This document shows, piece after piece, positions 51,578 through 61,988 of a DNA stretch of 64,000 nucleotides. The translations under genes were made by a program, and so were the position numbers. The stretch comes from Silanimonas lenta DSM 16282. GTDB lineage: Bacteria; Pseudomonadota; Gammaproteobacteria; Xanthomonadales; Xanthomonadaceae. Location: NCBI RefSeq assembly GCF_000429065.1, contig NZ_KE386844.1, positions 1-64,000 of the forward strand, read 5' to 3'. A model generated the notes under the pieces. That model made no database searches, was not told where the DNA came from, and worked only from the letters and a program-made list of their open reading frames with translations. Position 1 is the stretch's first letter, and each line of letters opens with the position of its first letter.

Positions 51578-52246
51578 TCAGGCGCTGGCGAAACGCGCCT
51601 CCATCCAGTCGCCGAGATCGCGGATCTCCTCGGCGCACACCGAATGTGGCATCGGATAGCGGCGCAGCGTCGCCTCCATGCCCAGCGCTTTCAGCGCCTC
51701 GACGGATTTCTGCCCGGCCGCGAGCGGCACCACCGGATCCTGCGTGCCATGCGCCATGAACAGCGGGGTGGCGAGGCCCTGCGGCGTGGCCTCGGCCGGT
51801 GTCTCGGCGGCCAGCGGCAGATAGGTGGAGAGCGCCACCAGGCCAAGCAGGGCCTGCTCGCGGCGCAGGCCGGTGGCCAGCGTGATCGCCCCGCCCTGCG
51901 AGAAGCCGGCGAGGAGCACCCGGTTCGCCGGCACGCCGCGGTCGCGCTCGCGGGCGACCAGCGCCTCCACTTCGCCGATCGAGCGGCGCACGCCGGCGGC
52001 GTCCTCGCGCACCTTGCCAAAATCGAGGCTCACGATGTCGTACCAGGCGCGCATCGGATAGCCGTTGTTGAGGGTGATCGGCATCACCGGCGCATGCGGG
52101 AAGACGAAGCGCAGGGCCGGCCAGTGCGGGCGCACCAGTTCGGGCACGATCGGGGCGAAGTCGTGGCCGTCGGCACCGAGGCCGTGCAGCCAGATCACCG
52201 AGAAGACCGGCTTCGCACCGGTGGTGGTTTCGATCGTCTCGAGCAT
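51578..52246 (-). CDS. Carboxylesterase/phospholipase family hydrolase
   Basis: A 222-residue cytosolic alpha/beta hydrolase of the acyl-protein-thioesterase/carboxylesterase type. VIWLHGLGADGHDF is the oxyanion loop, AGFSQGGAI carries the serine (about 119), AHGTQDPVV the aspartate, and MPHSVCAEE the histidine. Members hydrolyse short acyl esters or lysophospholipids. It is convergent with the TetR gene across 29 bases. Confidence 0.9.
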   Translation of the reverse strand: MLETIETTTGAKPVFSVIWLHGLGADGHDFAPIVPELVRPHWPALRFVFPHAPVMPITLNNGYPMRAWYDIVSLDFGKVREDAAGVRRSIGEVEALVARERDRGVPANRVLLAGFSQGGAITLATGLRREQALLGLVALSTYLPLAAETPAEATPQGLATPLFMAHGTQDPVVPLAAGQKSVEALKALGMEATLRRYPMPHSVCAEEIRDLGDWMEARFASA

Positions 52247-52344
52247 CGTCCGGGTCCGTACGGCATCAGCAGATGAGGGCGCGGCATTGTGCCCGAGGCG
52301 CGGTCCCCTGCCCTCCCCCGGCCCCGAGGCCGCAGAATGCCGGG

Positions 52345-53139
52345 ATGTCCACGCCCTTCCCGTGCTGGCGCCTCGACGATGCGGCGCCCCTCGAGACCCT
52401 GGCCGCCCAGGGCTTCGTGAAACTCTCGCCGGCCCGCCTCGCGGCGGCCACCGGGGTCGATGCCGCGGCCCTCGCCGCCCTGGCCCGCCACTGGGAGGGG
52501 CTGCCGCCCGATCCCCATCTGCGCGACGGTGGCCGCTACCGCCGCCGCCGCCATGCCTCGCTGCTGATGGACGAGACGGGCCAGCGCATCCTCCGCCGTG
52601 TCGAGCGCCCGCACTGGCAGCCCACCGACTACAACGCCCTGCACGGCGGTTTCGAGCGCTGGTTCGCCCCCTTCACCGAGGCCCTGCTGGCCGAACCGGC
52701 CCTGCCCGCCCTGCTGGCCGGGCTCGGGCGGCTCTGCGCCGGCATGGCCGGGCGCGCGCCCCGCTTCGTCGAGGCGCATGCCTTCCGCATCGACACCACC
52801 GATGGCATCGGCCGCCCCACTCCCGAGGGCGCGCACCGCGACGGCGTCGATTTCGTGGCGGTGCTGTTGCTGGCCCGGCACGGCGTGCGCGGCGGCGAGA
52901 CCCGGGTGTTCGAGGCCGAGGGCCCGGCCGGCCTGCGCTTCACCATGGCCGAGCCCGGCACCACCCTGCTGCTGGACGATGCCCGGGTGGTGCACGAGAC
53001 CACCCCGCTGCAGCCGGAGGCCGGCCACGGGCACCGCGACACCCTGGTCATCACCTGGCGCTTCGAGGGCTTCCTCGACCCGCCGGACGGTCCCCGCCCC
53101 GGCCAGGGCGCGGCGTCAGACATCCTGCACGAGAGGTGA
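52345..53139 (+). CDS. 2OG-Fe(II) dioxygenase family protein
   Basis: A 264-residue protein of the PF10014-type 2-oxoglutarate/Fe dioxygenases. The iron-binding HxD is in AHRDGVDFV (about 167-172) and the distal histidine in VVHETTPLQP (about 216); the arginine that binds 2-oxoglutarate is probably the one in GHRDTLVITWRF. Characterised members hydroxylate free amino acids such as isoleucine; the substrate here is not known. The ATG at 52345 is preferred over one 24 codons upstream. It is divergent from the esterase gene. Confidence 0.85.
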   Translation: MSTPFPCWRLDDAAPLETLAAQGFVKLSPARLAAATGVDAAALAALARHWEGLPPDPHLRDGGRYRRRRHASLLMDETGQRILRRVERPHWQPTDYNALHGGFERWFAPFTEALLAEPALPALLAGLGRLCAGMAGRAPRFVEAHAFRIDTTDGIGRPTPEGAHRDGVDFVAVLLLARHGVRGGETRVFEAEGPAGLRFTMAEPGTTLLLDDARVVHETTPLQPEAGHGHRDTLVITWRFEGFLDPPDGPRPGQGAASDILHER

Positions 53140-53217
53140 CGGAAACCAGACGATAAAAGCGTCAGCAGGCTGGCACGAAACTTGCTGGATTCCCGGCATC
53201 CCCGACCGGAGCCGGCC

Positions 53218-53547
53218 ATGCACGACGCCCCCGCCACCCTCGAGCGCCCCGCCGCCCATGACGCCATGCGCGAGCCCGGCATCTTCAAGGGCTGCTCGGA
53301 ACCCCAGGGCCCGCTCACCGCGGCCACCAAGGACGCCATCCTCGCCTACCTCGGCAAGCCGAATGCCCCGGCCTGGGAGCGCCTGCGCCACCGCGCCATC
53401 GCCGGCCACACCACGCTCGCCGAGGCCTGGGCCTTCTCGGGCGGCTCGGCCTCCGGCCGCCGCTACCCCAGCGCCGCCGAGCTGATCCGGGCGATGCGCC
53501 TCGCCGCCGCGCGCCGGCTCCCCGCGCCCAGCCCACGCCCGCACTGA
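53218..53547 (+). CDS. Hypothetical protein, 109 aa
   Basis: A small soluble protein with no signal peptide or membrane helix. The middle (GPLTAATKDAILAYLGKPNAPAWERLRHRAI) is helical, followed by a TTLAEAWAFSGG segment and a basic tail (RAMRLAAARRLPAPSPRPH). I do not recognise a family. A longer frame starts at a TTG 12 codons upstream, but the ATG at 53218 has a better context (CGGAGCCGGCC upstream). It lies 78 bases after the dioxygenase gene and is convergent with the HD-GYP gene. Confidence 0.6.
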   Translation: MHDAPATLERPAAHDAMREPGIFKGCSEPQGPLTAATKDAILAYLGKPNAPAWERLRHRAIAGHTTLAEAWAFSGGSASGRRYPSAAELIRAMRLAAARRLPAPSPRPH

Positions 53548-53563
53548 GCCGCCGCGGCGCGGC

Positions 53564-54601
53564 TCAGACCCCGGGCTCGTCGGCGAAGCGGGCCTGCACC
53601 GCCCGCACCTCGTCGAGGCGGCGGCACAGGCCTTCCACGGCCTCGGGCCAGAAATGCCGGCCCTGCTGCTCGCGCAGCCAGGCCACCGCCTCCTCGTTGC
53701 TCCAGGCCTGCTTGTAGGGCCGCACGCTGGTGAGGGCGTCGAACACGTCGGCCACCGCCACCAGCCGGGCCTCGAGGCTGATCGCCTCGCCCGCCAGGGC
53801 ATTGGGGTAGCCGCTGCCGTCCCATTTCTCGTGGTGCTCGAGCGCGATGCGCCGCGCCATACGGATCAGCGGGCTTGGATCCTCGCCGAGGATCTCGGCC
53901 CCGATCTGCGGGTGGGTGCGCATCACCGCCCACTCGCGCTCGTCGAGCTTGCCAGGCTTGAGCAGGATGCCGTCGGGGATGCCGATCTTGCCGATGTCAT
54001 GCATCGGCGCTGCGGCCTGCAACAACTCGCACCAGGAGGCCGGGGCGCCCAGGGTCTCGGCGGCGAGCCGGCTGAAGTGGCTCATGCGGATCACGTGCAT
54101 GCCGGTCTCGTTGTCCTTGAACTCGGCGGCCCGGCCAAGGCGGTGGATCACCTCGAGGCGGGTGCGCTCGATCTCGCCGCGCTGCACCAGCTGCAGGTGG
54201 GTGCGCACCCGGGCCTTCAGCACCGCCGGCGAGACCGGCTTGGTGACGTAGTCCACGGCCCCGAGGCCGAGGCCCAGGGCCTCGTCCTCGTCCTGGTCGA
54301 GGGCGGTGCAGAACAGCACCGGGATGCCCGCGGTGGCTGGATCGGCCTTCAGCGCGCGGATCACCTCATGGCCGCTCATGCCCGGCATCATCACGTCGAG
54401 CAGGATCAGGTCCGGCGCGCCCGCCCGCACCCGCGCCAGGGCCTCCTCGCCGCTGCGCGCGAACACCAGCCGGTAGTCGGCCTCGAGCACGCGCTTGAGG
54501 AGCTGCAGGTTGGCCGGCTCGTCGTCCACCAGCAGCAGGCGCGGCCGCGCCTGCGCCTCCACCCAGGCGCCCCAGTCGAGGCCGCCTTCGCCCATGCTCA
54601 T
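53564..54601 (-). CDS. Response regulator with HD-GYP cyclic-di-GMP phosphodiesterase domain
   Basis: A 345-residue RpfG-like regulator. The receiver domain (about 20-135) has LLVDDEPAN, the phosphorylated aspartate in LLDVMMPGMSG and the lysine in YVTKPVS. The HD-GYP output domain (about 150-330) is complete: HVIRMSHF, HDIGKIGIPD, EHHEKWDGSGYP and VADVFDALTS. It should lower cyclic-di-GMP when phosphorylated, affecting biofilm and virulence traits. The ATG overlaps the stop codon of the hybrid kinase (ATGA), so the two are a coupled pair. Confidence 0.93.
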   Translation of the reverse strand: MSMGEGGLDWGAWVEAQARPRLLLVDDEPANLQLLKRVLEADYRLVFARSGEEALARVRAGAPDLILLDVMMPGMSGHEVIRALKADPATAGIPVLFCTALDQDEDEALGLGLGAVDYVTKPVSPAVLKARVRTHLQLVQRGEIERTRLEVIHRLGRAAEFKDNETGMHVIRMSHFSRLAAETLGAPASWCELLQAAAPMHDIGKIGIPDGILLKPGKLDEREWAVMRTHPQIGAEILGEDPSPLIRMARRIALEHHEKWDGSGYPNALAGEAISLEARLVAVADVFDALTSVRPYKQAWSNEEAVAWLREQQGRHFWPEAVEGLCRRLDEVRAVQARFADEPGV

Positions 54602-57600
54602 CGCGTCATCTCCTCATCGGCCCGGCAGGCCGCCTGCCAAGCCTCGAGACCTTCGCGGGCGGCATCGAAATCGAAGGCATCGAAGGCGGCACGCAGCGCG
54701 GCGGCGCGCGGCGCATCGGCGCGCGCCAGGACGGCCAGGGCCGCCTCGTCGATCTCGCCCTCCTCGCAGGCGCGCCGGCAGCGCGCGAGCGCGGCATCGA
54801 CCGCCGCGGCGTCCGGCACCCCGGCCGTCGGCCCGGACGCGACGCCGTCTGGCGCGGGGGCGGCAGCCCCGCCCTGGGTGGACAGCCACTGCCGCAGCTC
54901 AGCCCAACAGGCCAGGGCCTCGGCCACCGGCGGCGAGTCGCCGAGCTTCAGGGCCGCCTCCCCGCGGCGCAGCACCGCCGCCAGCGCGGGCAGGGCGAAA
55001 TTCGCCGCCACCCCGGCCATCCGGTGCCAGTCGGCCAGGGCCCAGCCATCGATGGCACTCCACTCGCCGGCGCTGCAGGCCACCCAGTCGCGCAACCGGG
55101 GCAGCCAGTCCGCCCCCCACAGGGCTTCGCCGCGGGCGGCATCGGCCACTCCGCCCGCCGGCGAGGCCGGCGGCTCGGGCGCGCCGGCGAGCTGGCCCAA
55201 CGCCCGGTGCAGGGCCTCGAGCTGGATCGGTTTCTCGAGGAAACCGTCCATGCCGGCGGCTTCGGCGGCGCGGCGGTCTTCCTCGTGCACGCTGGCGCTG
55301 AGGGCGAACACGGTCACCGGCGGCAGGCCATGCGCGGCCTCGAAGGCGCGCAGGCGGCGGCAGGCGCTGAACCCGTCCACCCCGGGCATGTGCAGGTCGA
55401 GCAGCACGCCGTCCCAGCCCTGCGGCTCGGCCTCGTAACGGGCCAGCAGGGCCTCGGCGGCATCGTAGACCTCCACGGCATGGCCGGCCCGGCGCAGCAG
55501 GGCCTGCAGCAGCTCGCGGTTCTGCGCCACGTCGTCCACCGCCAGCAGGCGCAGCGGCCGCGTCGTGGTGGCGGCAGGGCCAGTGGTGGCCGCCGCCTCG
55601 GCGCAGGCGCCGTCGGGCAGCACCGGCAGGGGCAGGCGCACCCGCACCGTGGTGCCGAGGCCGGGTTCGCTCTCCAAGGCCACGCCGCCGCCCATGCGCT
55701 CGGCCAGCTGGCGCACGATGCCCATGCCGAGCCCGGTGCCGCCGTAGCGCCGGGCGGTGCCGGCATCGGCCTGCACGAAGGGATCGAAGATGGCCTGCTG
55801 GCGGTCCTTCGGGATCCCGATGCCGCTGTCCTCCACCTCGAGCCACAGCCCCCCGTCCTCGCGCCGGGCACGCAGGGTGACGTGGCCGCGCTCGGTGAAC
55901 TTGATGGCATTGCCGAGCAGGTTGGTGAGGATCTGCCGTACCCGGTCACCATCGCCCTGCCAGCAGCGCGGACAGTCCTCCGCAAGCTCCAGCCTCAGGT
56001 CGATGCCCTTGGCCGAGGCCAGGGCGCCGAACTGCGAGACGAGGCCGTTGAGCAGGCGGTCGAGGCGGAACGGCGCCTCGACCAGGCTGAACTCGCCGCG
56101 CTCCAGCTTGGCGGCATCGAGCAGGTCGTTGAGGATGCGCAGCAGGGCGCGCGCGGCCTCGAGGATGGACTGCGCCTGGGCCCGCTTGTGCGGGTCGTTG
56201 AGGTCGTCACGCAGCAGCTCGGCAAAGCCCACCACCGCGTTCATCGGCGTGCGGATCTCGTGGCTCACATTGGCGAAGAAGGCGCTGCGGCTGGCCAGCG
56301 CCGCGCGCAGCTCGGCCTGGGTCTTGAGCAGGTCCTCCACCATCCGCGCCCGCTCGGTGACATCCACCACCAGCTTCAGCACGGCATAGATCTGGCCCTC
56401 GGTGTTGCGCAGCGGCTGGTACCAGCCCTGCAGCACGCGCTGGCTGCCGTCCTTCGCCACCCGCAGGAACTCGCCATGCTGGGCCTCGCCGGCGCGCAGG
56501 CCGCTCCAGAAGCGCTCCACCTCGCCGGCGGCGGCCTCCGGCCAGACCAGGCGGTGCGGCAGGCCCGGCATTTCCTCCGGCGCATAGCCCAGGGTCTGCG
56601 CGAGGCGGGCATTGACCTCCTGGAACACCCCCTGCGGCGTGAGCACGGCACGGCCGATCACCTGGTCGATCGACCACAGGAGCTGGCGCTCGCGGGCGCG
56701 GATCTCGTACTCCTCGGTCACGTCGCTGAGGTAGAGGTCGACCAGCGGCTCCTCGCCCGGCTCCACCGTCACCGCCTGCACGCGGACGTTGACCCAGCGC
56801 TGGGCACCATCGCCGCGCAGCAGGCGCACCGTGGCCTGCTCGCGGTCGCCGTCGGCCAGCGCCAGCTCGATGGCCCGCTGCAGGGCCGGGCGGTCCGATT
56901 CCAGCACCCGCTCGCCGAGCCGGCACTCCTGCCCCGGGTCGCCGAGCGCCTCGTCGCAGCCCACGAGTTCGGCGAGGGTGGGCGAGGCCAGCACCCGGCG
57001 GCGCGTCTGCCCCACCCCGATGCGCACCACGGCGCCGGGCAGGTTGCTCAGGATGTCGCTCAGCAGGCGCTCGCGCTCGCGCAGGCGGTTCGCGGTGCTG
57101 CGGTAGGCGGTGAGGGCCACCGTACCCCAGGCCACGCCGAACACGACGCAGGTCACCACTGCCACGGCCAGCGCCAGCTCCACCTGCCGGCTCGACCAGG
57201 GCACGTAGTCGGCGGAGATCTGGCCGACGAACAGCGCGGCCTGCATCGCCGTGTAGTGCATGCCCGAGACCGCAAGGCCGAGGATGGCCCCGGAGACCAG
57301 CGAGACCTGCGCCGGCGCCAGGCCCCAGCGCTGGCGCAGCAGCTCGCGGGCGCCAAGACCGGCGATCGCCAGCGAGATCGCCACCACCAGCGAGGCGGCG
57401 AACCACAGCGGGTCGTAGCGGATCAGGCTCTCCAGCTGCATCGCCGCCATGCCGCTGTAATGCATCACCCCGATGCCGGCGCCGAGCCAGACGCCGGCAT
57501 GCACCACCTGCAGGGCACTCGCCTGCGGGCGCAGGAACAGGCGCAGACCCACCGCCGAGGCGGCGAGGCTGGGCAGGATCGAGAGCGCGGTGATGGTGGG

Positions 57601-57879
57601 GTCGTAGGTCACCGGCTGGCAGAGATCCACCGCCAGCATGCCGATGAAATGCATGCTCCAGACGCTGGCCCCCATCGCCAGCACGGCCGCCAGGTAGGCG
57701 GCGGTGGCTAGGCCACGGCCGAAGCGCGGAGCGTGGCGGGCCACGGCGACGAGCTGCATGGCCGCCACCCCGCCGAACATGGCGATGGCCACCGAGAGCA
57801 GCACCAGCCAGCCGCTGTACTCCACCGGGGCCAGCGGCACCGCCTCGCTGCGCCAGGCGAAGACATCACTCCACTGCAT
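54598..57879 (-). CDS. MHYT-PAS-PAS hybrid sensor histidine kinase with receiver and Hpt-like end
   Basis: A 1093-residue inner-membrane kinase. The N-terminal MHYT sensor has three copies of the MHY motif (MHFIGM, MHYSGM, MHYTAM at about 76, 139 and 206) within seven membrane helices. Two PAS domains (about 275-390 and 400-520) precede the HisKA domain with FANVSHEIRTPMN and an HATPase with NLLGNAIKF, DSGIGIP and GGTGLGMGI. A receiver domain has LLDLHMPGVDG. The C-terminal Hpt-like region contains HRMAGVAANF. MHYT domains are thought to bind copper and sense oxygen, CO or NO. The phosphate would pass to the HD-GYP regulator overlapping its 3' end. Confidence 0.93.
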   Translation of the reverse strand: MQWSDVFAWRSEAVPLAPVEYSGWLVLLSVAIAMFGGVAAMQLVAVARHAPRFGRGLATAAYLAAVLAMGASVWSMHFIGMLAVDLCQPVTYDPTITALSILPSLAASAVGLRLFLRPQASALQVVHAGVWLGAGIGVMHYSGMAAMQLESLIRYDPLWFAASLVVAISLAIAGLGARELLRQRWGLAPAQVSLVSGAILGLAVSGMHYTAMQAALFVGQISADYVPWSSRQVELALAVAVVTCVVFGVAWGTVALTAYRSTANRLRERERLLSDILSNLPGAVVRIGVGQTRRRVLASPTLAELVGCDEALGDPGQECRLGERVLESDRPALQRAIELALADGDREQATVRLLRGDGAQRWVNVRVQAVTVEPGEEPLVDLYLSDVTEEYEIRARERQLLWSIDQVIGRAVLTPQGVFQEVNARLAQTLGYAPEEMPGLPHRLVWPEAAAGEVERFWSGLRAGEAQHGEFLRVAKDGSQRVLQGWYQPLRNTEGQIYAVLKLVVDVTERARMVEDLLKTQAELRAALASRSAFFANVSHEIRTPMNAVVGFAELLRDDLNDPHKRAQAQSILEAARALLRILNDLLDAAKLERGEFSLVEAPFRLDRLLNGLVSQFGALASAKGIDLRLELAEDCPRCWQGDGDRVRQILTNLLGNAIKFTERGHVTLRARREDGGLWLEVEDSGIGIPKDRQQAIFDPFVQADAGTARRYGGTGLGMGIVRQLAERMGGGVALESEPGLGTTVRVRLPLPVLPDGACAEAAATTGPAATTTRPLRLLAVDDVAQNRELLQALLRRAGHAVEVYDAAEALLARYEAEPQGWDGVLLDLHMPGVDGFSACRRLRAFEAAHGLPPVTVFALSASVHEEDRRAAEAAGMDGFLEKPIQLEALHRALGQLAGAPEPPASPAGGVADAARGEALWGADWLPRLRDWVACSAGEWSAIDGWALADWHRMAGVAANFALPALAAVLRRGEAALKLGDSPPVAEALACWAELRQWLSTQGGAAAPAPDGVASGPTAGVPDAAAVDAALARCRRACEEGEIDEAALAVLARADAPRAAALRAAFDAFDFDAAREGLEAWQAACRADEEMTR

Positions 57880-58022
57880 CGGGGCCTCCCGCGAAGGGCT
57901 GGCACCAGCCTAGCCGCTCCCGCAGCGCCCCGCAGCGCCCGGGAAGCCGGGCTTCACCGGCTTTCACCGCCGTGAAGGCCGGGTCTGGGGTTCGCGTGGC
58001 CCGGGATGAAGGTGGCGTGGAG

Positions 58023-58098
58023 TGGTAGGCCCAGCAGGACTCGAACCTGCAACCAAGGGATTATGAGTCCCGTGCTCTGACCATTGAGCTATGGGCCC
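58023..58098 (-). tRNA. tRNA with CAU anticodon, tRNA-Ile2-like
   Basis: A complete 76-nt cloverleaf with CCA encoded. On the minus strand it begins GGGCCCATAGCTC, has the anticodon loop CTCATAA with anticodon CAT, the T-arm GGTTCGAGTCC and the end TGGGCCTACCA. CAU tRNAs are initiator Met, elongator Met or the lysidine-modified Ile2. There are no three G:C pairs before the anticodon, so it is not the initiator. Acceptor and D-arm resemble Ile2 (ileX) more than elongator Met, but that choice is moderate. The 5' end is nine bases after the rpoD stop codon, so it is probably processed from the rpoD transcript. Confidence 0.9.
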
Positions 58099-58107
58099 GC
58101 ACCGGGC

Positions 58108-59955
<1,848 letters not shown>

Positions 59956-59992
59956 GGAGGGGGTACCGAGGAGGAGAGAGCGGGAACCGCGT

Positions 59993-60023
59993 ATTATACC
60001 CACGCCCCGGAATGGGCCGCCAA
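59993..60023 (-). promoter_or_regulatory. Promoter of rpoD with consensus -10 (TATAAT)
   Basis: A perfect TATAAT (59993-59998 on the minus strand) lies 37 bases before the rpoD start codon. A -35 candidate TTGGCG (60018-60023) is 19 bases upstream, longer than ideal. A perfect -10 is rare in so GC-rich a region. Confidence 0.6.
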
Positions 60024-60049
60024 GTGATTGAAAGAAAACGGGTTTCCGT

Positions 60050-60487
60050 TCAGGTCTCGAGCCAGAAGGTGACCGGGCCGTCGTTGATGAGGGCCACCTG
60101 CATGTCGGCGCCGAAGCGACCCGTCTCGACCACCGGCAGCCGCGCCCGGCAGGCCGCCAGCAGGGCCTCGAAGCCGGCCCGGGCCTCGTCGGGCGGCGCG
60201 GCGCGGGAGAAGCTCGGGCGCAGCCCGGAGCGGGTATCGGCGCCGAGGGTGAACTGGCTAACCAGCAGCAGGCCGCCGCCGGCCTCGCGCAGGCCGAGGT
60301 TCATGCGCCCCGCGGCATCGGGGAACACCCGGTAGGCGGCGAGCCGCTCGGCCATGCGCTCGATGCGCGCCGGCGTATCGCCCGGCTGCACGCAGGCGAA
60401 GGCGAGCAGGCCAGGACCGATGGCACCGAGGACTTCCTGGCCGACCTCGACCGAGGCCGAGCGCACGCGCTGGATGAGGGCGATCAT
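60050..60487 (-). CDS. dtd: D-aminoacyl-tRNA deacylase
   Basis: A 145-residue dimeric enzyme that removes D-amino acids and glycine mischarged on tRNA. The chiral-proofreading motifs are intact: SQFTLGAD (about residue 79) and [11 protein letters not shown] at the C-terminus with the cross-subunit Gly-Pro. The start MIALIQRV is the family N-terminus; an open frame 15 codons longer exists. It is upstream of rpoD in the same direction and divergent from the acyltransferase gene. Confidence 0.95.
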   Translation of the reverse strand: MIALIQRVRSASVEVGQEVLGAIGPGLLAFACVQPGDTPARIERMAERLAAYRVFPDAAGRMNLGLREAGGGLLLVSQFTLGADTRSGLRPSFSRAAPPDEARAGFEALLAACRARLPVVETGRFGADMQVALINDGPVTFWLET

Positions 60488-60548
60488 GGCGGCGATGCTC
60501 CGGGCCGGGCATACCGGCGTCAATGCGCGCATTCGCTAGACTGCCGGC

Positions 60549-61439
60549 ATGTCGATGCCTTTCCCGGCCCCCCTGCTGCGCGGCCTCGCCTGGCTGCTCG
60601 GCCTGCCCGGCCGCGGCCTGCGGCGGCGCCTGGCGCGCCGTTTCGCCGCCCGCGAGCTGCGCCGGAACAGCAAGCGCGCGCGCATCGTCGCCACCAACCT
60701 GGCCCTGATCGGCGCCGACCCGGCGCTGCGCGCCGAGGTGCTGGAACACACCGCCCTCACCGTGCTGGAAAGCCTGCGGCTGTGGACGCGGCCGCCTGCA
60801 CGCAACCTGCGCGAGGTGGTGGCCGTGGAGGGCGAGGCCGTGCTGCGCGAGGCCGAGGCCGCCGGCCGCGGCGTGCTGCTGGTGGCCCCGCACCATGGCA
60901 ACTGGGAACTCCTGGTGCAGTGGATGGCCGCCCGCGGCCCCTTCTCGCTGCTCTACACCCGCGGCGCCTCGCCGGCCCTCGACGCCTTCCTGCGCCGCTC
61001 GCGCGAGCGCGGCGGCGTCACTGCGGTGGCCGCCGACGCCCATGGCATGAAGCCGCTGCTGCGCGCCCTGCAGCGCGGCGAGACGGTGGGCATCACGCCC
61101 GACCAGGTGCCGGAAGGCCCCGGAGCCCTGTGGTCCACCTTCTTCGGCCAGCCGGCGCTCACCATGACCCTGATCCACCGCCTGGCCGGGCACAGCGGCG
61201 CCCGGCTGGTGCTCGGCGCCGCCGAACGCCGCGCGGACGGCCGCTTCACCGTCCGCCTGCAGGCACTGCCGGAGGCGGTCACCGCGCCGCCCCTCGAGGC
61301 CGGGGTCGATGCCCTCAACCGCGCGGTGGAAGCCTTCGTGCGCCCGGCCCTGGCCCAGTACCAGTGGACCTACAAGCGCTTCATGGCACGCCGCCCCGGC
61401 GAGCCTGCCGTCAACCCTTACTGGCCGCACTGCTACTGA
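60549..61439 (+). CDS. LpxL/HtrB-like lysophospholipid or lipid A acyltransferase
   Basis: A 296-residue inner-membrane-associated acyltransferase of the LpxL/LpxM superfamily. One N-terminal hydrophobic stretch (about 8-22) anchors it. The catalytic HHGNWE motif is at about residue 117, and the downstream DQVPEGPG and FFGQPALTMT motifs are typical. Members add a secondary acyl chain to lipid A. The very basic N-terminus (RRRLARRF) and short length are normal for Lysobacterales copies. It leads a transcript with the two PH-domain genes. Confidence 0.88.
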   Translation: MSMPFPAPLLRGLAWLLGLPGRGLRRRLARRFAARELRRNSKRARIVATNLALIGADPALRAEVLEHTALTVLESLRLWTRPPARNLREVVAVEGEAVLREAEAAGRGVLLVAPHHGNWELLVQWMAARGPFSLLYTRGASPALDAFLRRSRERGGVTAVAADAHGMKPLLRALQRGETVGITPDQVPEGPGALWSTFFGQPALTMTLIHRLAGHSGARLVLGAAERRADGRFTVRLQALPEAVTAPPLEAGVDALNRAVEAFVRPALAQYQWTYKRFMARRPGEPAVNPYWPHCY

Positions 61440-61445
61440 ACCCGC

Positions 61446-61988
61446 ATGAGCCCGGACACGCCCCCGCCCCTGCCCGATTTCGGCGCCGACTGGCCCGGCG
61501 GCCCGCCCTGGCGCCCCCTGCCCCCGGAGGCCCTGTCGAGCTTCCGCCTGGCCTCGCTGCTGGGCGCCGGGCTGCTCGGCCTCGCGGCAGGCACCGGCGC
61601 GGCCCTGCTCGCCGCCACCACGCTGTCCTGGGCCGCGGCGGCGATCGCCGGGCCCGGCACCCTGCTGCTGGCCCTGGGCCTCGGCTGGTGGCGGGCGGGC
61701 CTGGCCTGGCGCCATACCCGCTGGTGGCTGGACGGCGATGGCCTGCGGGTGCGCCGCGGCCGGTTCTGGCGCCGCGAAGTGCTGGTGCCGCGGGCGCGGG
61801 TGCAGCACCTCGACATCGAACGCGGCCCGATCGAGCGCCACCTCGGCCTCGCCACCCTGGTGGTGCACACCGCCGGCACCCGCCTGAACGCCCTGCGCCA
61901 GCCTGGGCTTGCCGAAGCCGATGCCGAGGCCCTGCGCGATGCCCTGGTGCCCGGCGAGCGCGAGCACGACGATGAGCCTGCCCGCTGA
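61446..61988 (+). CDS. Bacterial PH-domain membrane protein (YdbS-like)
   Basis: A 180-residue protein with two membrane helices (about 35-80) followed by a bPH2 domain with RHTRWWLDGDGLRVRRGRFWRREVLVPRARVQHLDIERGP-type strands. YdbS and YdbT proteins usually occur as a pair. In Bacillus the pair has been linked to resistance to external antimicrobial compounds, but their action is not well understood. It starts seven bases after the acyltransferase stop codon, and its 3' end overlaps the ydbT-like gene by 17 bases. Confidence 0.85.
   Translation: MSPDTPPPLPDFGADWPGGPPWRPLPPEALSSFRLASLLGAGLLGLAAGTGAALLAATTLSWAAAAIAGPGTLLLALGLGWWRAGLAWRHTRWWLDGDGLRVRRGRFWRREVLVPRARVQHLDIERGPIERHLGLATLVVHTAGTRLNALRQPGLAEADAEALRDALVPGEREHDDEPAR

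Noticed and set aside
51578..51638. Read-through of the minus frame 50820-51638 as a gene
   Set aside because: It is antisense to the TetR gene and covers the operator region; no domain is visible.
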